DNA from: Kalaharituber pfeilii
Taxonomy: Eukaryota > Ascomycota > Pezizomycetes > Pezizales > Pezizaceae
NCBI GenBank assembly: GCA_015179045.1
Contig: WHUZ01000076.1
Coordinates: 186,001 to 250,000, forward strand
Direction of reading: 5' to 3'
DNA: 64,000 nt
Below are positions 44,793 to 52,182 of the stretch, piece after piece. The translations under genes and the position numbers were made by a program. The notes below the pieces were generated by a model. That model searched no databases. It had not been told where the DNA came from and saw only the letters and a program-made list of their open reading frames with translations. Position 1 is the stretch's first letter, and every line of letters starts with the position of its first letter.

Positions 44793-45268
44793 ATTTATTT
44801 ATGTCCCTGCTTATACTGTATCCCTGGGTTTCCGGAAGATTGTCGGGGGGCCGTTGTGGAGGATATATAAGCCGGCAAGCCCTGTTACATAAGCCGGCAA
44901 GCCCTGTTACTTAGATCATTATCACGAATCGAACTTCCCGCGCTGCGCTCGAAAGGGTGACAATGTTCACTGGGAGACGGATTCTTTCTTGTGTGCATAC
45001 AGTAAACCCAGGTGGGGAACATGAGACAATTCTATGGCAAGGGAAAAAAAAAAAAAAAAAAAAAAAAAAGATGGCTATGTGCAGTCGGGTGAAACAATCG
45101 GACAGTAGAGTCCCCGTTTGGTTTGGGCTAGGCGGGTTGGTTAGCGATGTGGTGCACTCGGGATAAGTGCGAGTGTTGCATGTCCTGAGTGGCCCTCATG
45201 CCACAGGGCTGAATTTGGGATTAGGATAGAGATTGTATGGGTTTGATTGCATTGAGCGTGAGCAGGTT
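44793..45268. other. Gene-free stretch with duplication and long poly-A
   Basis: AAGCCGGCAAGCCCTGTTAC occurs twice in tandem (44870-44912). A 26-bp A-run at 45044-45069 follows CTATGGCAAGGG, perhaps a fully decayed tail. No gene. Confidence 0.45.
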
Positions 45269-45284
45269 GTGTGGTTTGAATTCT

Positions 45285-45330
45285 CGCCATAGCCTTTAAG
45301 GCGGCATGCGAGCAATGATATAAAAAAAAA
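45285..45330 (+). mobile_element. Solo tail-A insertion, older
   Basis: Only the hairpin (arms GCCT/AGGC), GCGAGCAATGATAT and a short A-run are present. Flanks GTGTGGTTTGAATTCT (45269-45284) and GAGTGGATTGAATATCT (45331-45347) look like a diverged target duplication. Confidence 0.72.
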
Positions 45331-45681
45331 GAGTGGATTGAATATCTTGGCGTACATCGGTAGAGCGAGTGTGCGGTGTAAACTAAGAAATACGTTTCCG
45401 TGGCGAATGAAAGGGTCTTTGGCGGCTGTATTAATTTCGGAACAGACGGCGGCTTAGGGCGGATTAAGTTGGTGTAGGCGATATATGGCTTTTCAAGAGT
45501 AACAGTATAGACATGTGCTCGAAGTCAGAGGAATGACTTGATTAGTATATTATTGGCATCCTCGCTCCCTCCATCAACAATCGAGTCTGGAACTGGGCTG
45601 CTAAACAATGTACAAACAATTCCATCCAATCCTGACCTCAAATCCAAAACCAGCAGCTACGGTACGATACACTCACCAATC

Positions 45682-45949
45682 ATGGCTGCCTGCATCCTCA
45701 CCGAACTTGTGATGCGCCAAGTCTTCTACCCTGCTGGAGAGGACCACGGCAAGGAGTTCGTGGGAACCTTGTTCGACCTCACATGACCCACCCGCATGGT
45801 TTGTGACTCCATACGGAAGCTTGGTGTTTCATCACCGGATTGCGGCTGGAATCGTTGATGTCGATGATGACGGTCGTTCATACGCCTTGCGCGACGCAGG
45901 GTTTGGTGAAGAGATAGTGGCGTCATACGAGTTGGAGTTCTGGGTATAA
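45682..45949 (+). pseudogene. Frameshifted coding remnant, unknown protein
   Basis: The frame from MAACILTELVMRQVFYPAGE reads to GTLFDLT-stop (45786). In the neighbouring frame a protein-like C-terminus continues: DPPAWFVTPYGSLVFHHRIA, GIVDVDDDGRSYALRDAGFG, EEIVASYELEFWV-stop. No splice signals bridge the frames, so a one-base frameshift is likely. Acidic and aromatic residues give it a real-protein look; family unknown. Confidence 0.4.
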
Positions 45950-46119
45950 AGGACTCTGAGGTGGATTGTGGAATGGAAGGGCAAGGGATAGCGCACGTTT
46001 GAAGAGGTAGAAAGCGAGTAACTGGAGATGGAGGTATTGAGGGGATGGATAAATAGGGCGGATGATGCAAGGGAGGGGGAGTATAATGAGATGGAGGAAG
46101 AGAATGGCAGCGAGGCCCT

Positions 46120-46178
46120 TTTTTTTGTCATTTCACGTAACCCCGCTTGCAGCTGTTCGCCATGGCAGGGCGCCAGGA
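46120..46178 (-). mobile_element. Solo tail-B insertion, minus strand
   Basis: T-run, then CACGTAACCCCGCTTGCAGC and TGTTCGCCATGGCAGGGCG. Flanks share only AGGCCCT (46113-46119 and 46179-46185), a weak 7-bp duplication. Confidence 0.65.
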
Positions 46179-46420
46179 AGGCCCTGAAATTAGGTGTTGG
46201 GAGGAGGAAACCCGTTGCTTACTCTAAACCAGCCGACCGAGGAGGGTAGCCACCGGAAATGACGAGTGGGTGGAGTGGCATTGATTTCCGAGCTACCACT
46301 CTCCACGGGGAACCCCCATATTACTTTATTGTTGCCCTGAGCAACAATGCAGTTGTGTTCACGAAAAGCGGGAAATGTTCCATTAGCTGCTGGAATACCT
46401 TATTTTCTTCATCAAGGAAT

Positions 46421-46858
46421 CCGGTGAACACCCCACAGACTAACGCAGGCAGCGTGCCTGCAACTACCCCAAGACAGAAACCACCGAACCCCACACCCAA
46501 GCCGACTCCCACCCCAGCGCCCACGCCTAAGACAAAACCCCCCCACACCCCCAAAGCCAAATCCCCACCTCCAACCGCTCCCGATGCCAACACTCGAAAG
46601 ACCGGCATCGTAGTCCACGGGATAGCCCTGAGGAAAGACCTCGGGAAGGTCCGACGATGGATGGAGGCAGCCAACCAGGATCTAGGAAAGCTCACGGGGA
46701 TTCGATGGCTGAGGAAGAAGACAACTTTGATTGAGGAAGGGAAAAAGACAAGCTCGGTGGTTGTGTACTTGGAGGAGGCATCGAAAGTAGACAGGGTAAG
46801 ACTGGGAGGAAGATGGCTTCGAGCAGGACAATACGAATGGGATAGAGGACGGAAATGA
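46421..46858 (+). CDS. ORF1-like C-terminal fragment, open
   Basis: The frame is open from the truncation point; a longer ORF start at 46259 lies in flanking DNA. Proline/Lys-rich linker (PKPTPTPAPTPKTKPPHTPK), then GIVVHGIALRKDLGKVRRWM, LTGIRWLRKKTTLIEEGKKT, SSVVVYLE, VRLGGRWLRAGQYEWDRGRK-stop. This is one of the least damaged copies of the conserved block. It is a passenger fragment, not a host gene. Confidence 0.8.
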   Translation, partial: PVNTPQTNAGSVPATTPRQKPPNPTPKPTPTPAPTPKTKPPHTPKAKSPPPTAPDANTRKTGIVVHGIALRKDLGKVRRWMEAANQDLGKLTGIRWLRKKTTLIEEGKKTSSVVVYLEEASKVDRVRLGGRWLRAGQYEWDRGRK

Positions 46859-47017
46859 AGGACACCCCATCCCGTATTGACATTTCACCCGCATCATGTA
46901 CGAGCACCGCGGGCACTACATGTACTTATCGGCTATTTTTAGTTTCTCTTTCGTTTTAATAAACCTTCGCCATAGCCCATAGGGCGGCATGCGAGTAATG
47001 AAATAAAAAAAAAAAGA
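46421..47017 (+). mobile_element. ORF1-only element, 5'-truncated, tail A
   Basis: Perfect 13-bp duplication TTCATCAAGGAAT (46408-46420 and 47018-47030). Contains the C-terminal part of ORF1 (to 46858), a 3' UTR with CCCGCATCATG and GCGGGCACTACATGTA, AATAAA, tail A and poly-A. Confidence 0.93.
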
Positions 47018-47030
47018 TTCATCAAGGAAT

Positions 47031-47414
47031 TACTCTAGAGTGCTCCATATGATGCTTTTATGCGCCTCAAGTGTTACATTATAATGTAATTGGTCCTACT
47101 AGTACTCTATATTCCATAGTGTCTCGGCAGTCCAGTGTTGAGGCTTGCCTCTAATGAGTGTCCGGTGTAGGAGGTTGCCAGCCCCGTCCAAGCGCTACTC
47201 CTGCGCCAAAAACTGGCCCATCTCGAAGCCGGTCCAGTATCCAGTCGTGGGTTCGGTCAAGTGTTGTGTCTAGCGTCCAGCGCGGAAGTTGTAAGATAGA
47301 CAGGTAGTATCCACTACTGCCTTGCGATGGACCGGAGCGGTGAGAACTGGCGGAACGAACGTACGACCAAACGCGAGTGCGAGTGCGAAAAGAAGAGAAG
47401 AGAAGAGGTTGTTG
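47031..47414. other. Gene-free stretch
   Basis: Ends in a purine tract (GCGAGTGCGAGTGCG, AAGAGAAGAGAAGAGG). Repeats of CCAGT/CGGTCCAG occur around 47170-47290. Nothing coding. Confidence 0.4.
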
Positions 47415-47426
47415 TTTGTATGTGAT

Positions 47427-47490
47427 TTTTTTTTTTTTTTTTTTTTTATATTTCATTACTCGCTTGCCGCCCGACGGGCTATGGCGAGGT
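47427..47490 (-). mobile_element. Solo tail-A insertion, minus strand
   Basis: A 64-bp insert: poly-T, TTTCATTACTCGC, hairpin (arms GCCC/GGGC) and GGCGAGGT only. Perfect 12-bp duplication TTTGTATGTGAT (47415-47426 and 47491-47502). Confidence 0.92.
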
Positions 47491-47797
47491 TTTGTATGTG
47501 ATACAGTACAGAAATTCTATATATACTAGCATGTGGCCACCTCGCAACCGCGAGGGTAGGTGCGAGGCTAGCGAGGGTGAGTGTAGGTGTAGCGGTAGTG
47601 GATAAGGGATCGTTGTAGCCCCGTAAAGTCGGCATCAAGTGACTGCACACTCTTTACCAGTTCCACAACCGTACAATCTCGTTTCTCTGCATTTATTCAT
47701 ATCAGTATATTCTTATTGTTATTTATAATATTACGTAATCCAACTCCTGTATCTAGGGAGTTCTACTACCAAATGTAGTTTCAGAAGGTTAATTGTA

Positions 47798-48033
47798 CAC
47801 GCGCAACAACCACCTCAGGACGAGCGTTTGGAAGCGACTCCGCAACCACAACGTCCCCCCCGCTGAAACCTACATAGATCGATAGCGCTCGGCGAGCTGA
47901 GTCTATTGATCTAATTTTTATCCTCCAACACCCGACCGTGCGATTTTCCCCCGAGGGGTGAAAATCTCGAGGACTCATCAGCTCACCACCACCGTTGCCA
48001 GCACATCAACCCCACCCCTGCCGCGCCAAGACA
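47798..48033 (+). promoter_or_regulatory. Conserved 5' UTR of ORF1-only elements
   Basis: About 200 bp match the minus strand of 8352-8575: AGGACGAGCG, ACTCCGCAACCACARCGTCC, CCTACATAGATCGA, TGAGTCT, CTAATTTTTAT and GTTGCCAGCACA. Retention in two elements with different ORF1 N-termini suggests an internal promoter or translation signal (inference). Confidence 0.6.
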
Positions 48034-48972
48034 ATGGAGGAGAAGAAGACGCTCAGCGACATTATGGGCAAAGTTGGGAAGTTTGTAGGACGGGAGAAGG
48101 GAGCGTTCTTCTTCGCGGTCCGCACAGAGGGCCGGTGGGAGTTGAGCCACGGGAAATTGGAAAAGGAGACGCCCCGCTGGGACGGAGAGAGGTGGGAGGA
48201 CGCGTCACCACCACCGCCACCACTGCCACAACTGGGGTTCAGCCCCATCACGTGGGTAGAGACGGCTCCGGCGCCACCACCGTCACCTCCACCACCTCCA
48301 CCACCACCACCGCCACCACCACCACCACCGCCACCACCACCATCGCCACCCACCTCGGGGAAGCGAAAGGCGGACCCATCCACCCCCTCCAGCAGTCGGA
48401 AGAGGAAGGGGAAGATGCCCGCGCCCAACTACAACTACCAATTGAAACGTCACCTCAGCGATGAGGAGGCGAAGAAGATTGCAGAGTCGGGCGCCACACA
48501 GCCACATGCGAAGGAGCCGCAGACACAGCCACCACCACCACCAAAGCCACAGGTGGCACCACCAGCTCCACCATCTCCATCACCGCCACCACCACCAAAG
48601 CCACAGGTGGCACCACCAGCACCACCATCTCCACCACCGCCTCCGAAGAAGGGGAAGAAGAGGACGCCTCCCTCGGTGGGGGGTCCGGAGCCGAAGCCAA
48701 AACCGAAGGTCAGGGCCGGCATCGTTGTACATGGGGTCGCGTTGAGAAGGGACTTAGGGAAGGTGCAACGATGGCTGGGTGAGGACAATAAGGACCTGAG
48801 GAAGATTGTTGGGGTTCGCTGGTTGAGAAGGAAAGACTTACTGGTTGGGGAAGGAAAGAAGACGAGCTCGGTGGTAGTTTTTCTGGAGGACCAGCAGGAT
48901 GTCGACAGGGTTAGGCTCGGAGGAAGATGGTTGAGGGCGTGCCGGTATGAGGCCGAAAGGGGACGGGGGTGA
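48034..48972 (+). CDS. Intact ORF1-like protein (312 aa) of a non-autonomous LINE
   Basis: The start ATG at 48034 (CAAGACAATGG) is the first in frame. Residues 1-70 (MEEKKTLSDIMGKVGKFVGR, EKGAFFFAVRTEGRWELSHG) form a distinct N-terminal module. Then LGFSPITWVETAPAPPP, a long polyproline, KRKGKMPAPNYNYQLKRHLS with DEEAKKIA, a duplicated 57-60 bp proline unit (KPQVAPPAPPSP twice), and the C-terminal block GIVVHGVALRRDLGKVQRWL, IVGVRWLRRKDLLVGEGKKT, SSVVVFLE, VRLGGRWLRACRYEAERGRG. The block probably binds RNA (RRM-like pattern; inference). No frameshift, so it could be expressed if transcribed. Confidence 0.85.
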   Translation: MEEKKTLSDIMGKVGKFVGREKGAFFFAVRTEGRWELSHGKLEKETPRWDGERWEDASPPPPPLPQLGFSPITWVETAPAPPPSPPPPPPPPPPPPPPPPPPPSPPTSGKRKADPSTPSSSRKRKGKMPAPNYNYQLKRHLSDEEAKKIAESGATQPHAKEPQTQPPPPPKPQVAPPAPPSPSPPPPPKPQVAPPAPPSPPPPPKKGKKRTPPSVGGPEPKPKPKVRAGIVVHGVALRRDLGKVQRWLGEDNKDLRKIVGVRWLRRKDLLVGEGKKTSSVVVFLEDQQDVDRVRLGGRWLRACRYEAERGRG

Positions 48973-49042
48973 GGAAGACTGCTGGCCGCTTTCCCTCCCG
49001 CAAGACTAATGGAAACAGCGGGAAATACATGTAAAGGCGGCA

Positions 49043-49306
49043 GAGGGGAGCAGGTGCGGGTGTGGAGAAAAGCAAACGGCAGACCACCTGGCGTTCAGGT
49101 GTGAGGAGGTAGAGTACCCGGAAGGATGGGGAAGGTGGGAGGATATTGACGAGAAGAAGTGGACGGCAGGGTGTAGGGGGAGGGGGCGATTTTTCGTTTG
49201 TTCGAAGGTGGCGGTGGAGGAAAGTTGTAGTTATTTTAGTGCCTCGGGGAGGTGGGGCGGGGAGGGGTTGAGTTTTCCGTTTGTAGAGATGGCGGCGGAG
49301 GGGTAG
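49043..49306 (+). pseudogene. ORF2 CCHC end fused downstream of ORF1
   Basis: The open frame reads EGSRCGCGEKQTADHLAFRC, giving a C-x-C-x7-H-x4-C motif at the position of the ORF2 CCHC in tail-A LINEs, then EEVEYPEGWGRWEDIDEKKW and ends EMAAEG-stop. No RT or RNase H precedes it, so it marks the right edge of the internal deletion. Confidence 0.65.
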
Positions 49307-49438
49307 TTAGGTAAGCCTGCCTCCGGGCTTTGAGGGTTTAGACCCAGGGGCCCTGCCTTGGCGAACAGCTGCATGCGGGGTCACGTGATAATAAAAAAAA
49401 AAAAAAAAAAAAAGGGTTAATTGTATATATTTTGTGGA

Positions 49439-49488
49439 TAGAAATATGCCCTGCCATGGCGAACAGTTGCAAGCGGGGTTACGTGAAA
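49439..49488 (+). mobile_element. Solo tail-B insertion
   Basis: A 50-bp insert (CCCTGCCATGGCGAACAGTT, GCAAGCGGGGTTACGTGAAA) lies in a perfect 15-bp duplication TATATATTTTGTGGA (49424-49438 and 49489-49503), directly beside the duplication of the preceding element. It has almost no poly-A. Confidence 0.9.
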
Positions 49489-49503
49489 TATATATTTTGT
49501 GGA

Positions 49504-49974
49504 GTACAATGCTAATGATTGTAGAACTTATGGATAGTGAAAGCCTCGTTACAGCCAATAAACTCCACCTAAATTCCAGTTAATATCTACTCGCAATGAT
49601 ATTGCTCGGATGTCCACTATATGCCCTTTTATGTGTACCCAATTTCCTTATCTGCCTCTAGACCCACCTATAAATGCTATGCAAGTGAGGATATTAACAG
49701 GCATAAGGTGATTAAGAAGTTATGAAAGGATACAATTAATACAGCTGAAATGATGGCAGGAGTATATAAGAAAGTGGAAGAATTGAAGGCTGAGGGTGAT
49801 GATGAAGAGTAGATATAGCTATCGCTATCTATACAGTGCTTGCGATTAAAAAACCAGTAAAGGGTGGGGAATGGAACCGAAGTCAGTAGGTACTGTAGTA
49901 GCCTATGATTGTAACCTTTGGCCGGTGCCCCTTTATCACCCCGCCATGCCGTACCAGTCCAGCGTATTCTCATT
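49504..49974. other. Gene-free stretch
   Basis: AT-rich sequence without a supported gene or repeat. Confidence 0.4.
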
Positions 49975-50305
49975 TTTGCCCCATCTCGTACCATCGAGAG
50001 TAATCTGCCAGACCTGTAAAATTGTAAATTGGGCCCATTTTGGCATATCTCGCACCATTAAGCAGGTCTTGTTGTATTTGTCAAGTTGAGCCATACTTCC
50101 TCACTTTGCGCCGTAGAAAGGAGCCAACTATAACTGTAGATTGAGCCTATTTCATTATGTCTTACGCTGCCAGGTGGGTCCTGCCATACCTGTCAAATTC
50201 AGCTCATTCTACTGCTCTTATGCTATGAAAAGAGTCCTGTAATACTTGTCAACTTGAGCTCATTCGGCCACATCTCGCGCTATTGAGTCATTGGTATATC
50301 CTGGC
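49975..50305. repeat. Degenerate tandem repeat, about 55-67 bp period
   Basis: Five to six imperfect units share CATCTCGCNCCATT-like starts, GTCCTG..ATACCTGTCAA and TTGAGCTCATT-like ends (for example 50043, 50156, 50216, 50272). They are too diverged for exact unit borders by eye. Confidence 0.6.
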
Positions 50306-50425
50306 TTTGCCAAGCGATAGCAACGTATTGTAGATCCTAGGAGCGGTGGATCGTGGATTGTACTGTAATAGTGCACTGACTTGACACACCTATGTGAATT
50401 AGGACTGGTATTGTACCTTCACTTT

Positions 50426-51700
50426 TTTTTTTTTTTTTTTATTTCATTACTCGCATGCCGCCCTATGGGCTATGGCGAGGTGTATATAAAGAGTAACTAA
50501 CTAAGGAAATATGGCACTAAGTACAGGTATTTGGACCGGGATCCGAGCCTATCTATTCCTTTTTTCTGTTTGGCTCGTACACCTCCGATTTCAGCCACTT
50601 CCCCCCAAGTCTGACTTTCCCAATCTCCACCCTTGTCTTTGTATATAACACTACGGAGCTTGCCTTCTTTCCTTCCTCCTCTAGTGTCGTCTTTCTTCGC
50701 AGCCATCTGATGCCCGTTGTGGTCTTGCCTAACTCCTTGTTGCCTTCTTCCAGCCACTTCCTAACCTTCTCCAAATCCTTCCTTAGGGCAACGCCATGTA
50801 TAACGATGCCTTGCGTGGTTCGGGGAGGGGTTCGGCTGGTGCGTGGGGTCTGATTGCGGGGGCGGGATGGTGCGGTACTGGGGGCGGGGGCGGGGGCGGG
50901 TGTTGGGTCGGGGTTGGTGTAGGTGTTGTGGGGCTTGGGGAAGCCGCCTGCTCTTCGACCGGCGCAGAGGGGGTCTTTCTCGTTCTCTTTGTCTTCTTCC
51001 TCTTCGGGGTTGTCTTTTTGGCGGTCGAAGTTTTGGGTAGTGTCATCTCTACCTTCTCGGGAATGGGTTCCTCCGAGAGTAGTTGGTATGTGTGGAAGCT
51101 TGGGGCTTCCAGTGTTGTTTCCTCCGGCGGCGTGTCCAAGCACGTGATGTGACTAAGCCCCAGGGGCGGTGGTGGCGGCGCCGGGGTAGCCTGGATGTCT
51201 ATTGTCGTGATGGGGCTAAGCCCCAGTGGCTGTGTCGGTGGCTCAATGGCCGGGATGTCTATCTGCACGATGGGGCTGAGCCCCAGTGGCTGTGTCGGGG
51301 CTGTGGCGTCGCCCACTTTGGTGGTGTTCCCTGTGGTGTTGTACCATGCACGGATACCCTCTCGGCGCTATTGAATCGTACGAAGAGGCGGAAGTCCTCT
51401 GTCGGGCGTTCCTTGCTGTTGGTGGAGTCTCTCCAAGTGCTGCGAGCGCATCGACGATGCTATAGCCCGCGGCACTCAGTGCCTGTGTTATCTCTGCGAC
51501 CGTTGGCGGCGGTCGCCGAAAGGTCTCTGAAGGCGAGGGAGTTGCCCCCCGTTCTGCCCGGCCGCGTCTGTTGAACTCTGCCATCCACTCGGGAATTGCC
51601 GGCTTGTCTTTTGGCATGTTGCATGCTTGCGGCGCTAAACCGACCCAGGAGGTGCATAACCCCGCTTTCAACTCCTAGCCTGCACCAACCCCACAACAGG
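50426..51700 (-). mobile_element. ORF1-only element with tail A, long
   Basis: Minus-strand order: ORF1 from 51617, through two frameshifts to stop at 50553, short 3' UTR, tail A (arms GCCC/GGGC) and poly-A at 50426-50441. The 5' edge is placed loosely near 51700 because no target duplication was found. Confidence 0.8.
50553..51617 (-). pseudogene. ORF1-like protein with two frameshifts
   Basis: Start MPKDKPAIPEWMAEFNRRGR, helical N-terminal module (TVAEITQALSAAGYSIVDAL, AALGETPPTA), first frameshift near 51400-51300, then three tandem copies of a short motif: PLGLSPIVQIDIPA, PLGLSPITTIDIQA, PLGLSHITCLDTPP. KKTTPKRKKTKRTRKTP is a basic stretch. A second shift near 50900-51100 leads to GIVIHGVALRKDLEKVRKWL, TTGIRWLRRKTTLEEEGKKA, SSVVLYTK, VRLGGKWLKSEVYEPNRKKE-stop. 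The N-terminus differs from those at 8351 and 48034. Confidence 0.8.
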
Positions 51701-52182
51701 CACCCCCGAGCATTGAAGCCTAGGCACCTGCGTGTGTAATCATACCTGGACTTTTTGGATTTAAAATGGATCCATTACCTCGCTGATACTCTACGTACAA
51801 GCGATGATTTGTTGATGTATCTATCGCTAACAATCTGGGCCACCTGGCGGGCTGAATATTGTAATAGATTACAAACTGTGCGCCAAGCCGCATAGCTGGT
51901 GTATCCTGCAGTATGTCTCAGAAAAACCCAGTAGAGGACGGGGCCATGTACTAATAATTTAAATGTAGTAGAACGGTATTGAACTGTGAAAGATTGACAT
52001 CCTAGGTTGGCCTAGCGTGAAAGTTGCACCTCTGAGGCTCTGAATCGCCATCACACGAAGAGTTAGACAAGCATCAGCATGATAGTTGCAATCCTACAAA
52101 CAATCACCACTGACTTACAAGTAACACTTTGCGAAAAATCTCCCATCCAGAATACACCACAACCTTGCAGCAGGTAATAACG
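51701..52182. other. 5' flank of the NLR gene
   Basis: No other gene. CAATCACCACTG and CACAACCTTGCAGCAG lie just upstream of the start codon. Promoter elements cannot be assigned. Confidence 0.4.

Larger units (their letters stand above)
47798..49414 (+). mobile_element. Near full-length ORF1-only element, internal deletion of ORF2, tail B
   Basis: Perfect 11-bp duplication GGTTAATTGTA (47787-47797 and 49415-49425). Order: 5' UTR shared with the element at 7224-8575, intact ORF1 (48034-48972), the CCCGC/GCGGG-ACATGTA motif (48990-49030), the last 85 codons of an ORF2 (to 49306), tail B and poly-A. So ORF2 is deleted except its CCHC end. Perfect duplication and intact ORF suggest a recent insertion. 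Confidence 0.92.

Noticed and set aside
46259..46420. N-terminal extension of the ORF1 fragment
   Set aside because: The first 54 codons precede the target duplication TTCATCAAGGAAT and belong to host DNA.
48006..48507. Gly/Trp-rich minus-strand proteins opposite ORF1
   Set aside because: They are reverse readings of the polyproline-encoding CCACCACC tract in the intact ORF1.
49975..50305. Possible CRISPR-like array
   Set aside because: Units are imperfect along their whole length without constant repeats and unique spacers, and the genome is eukaryotic.
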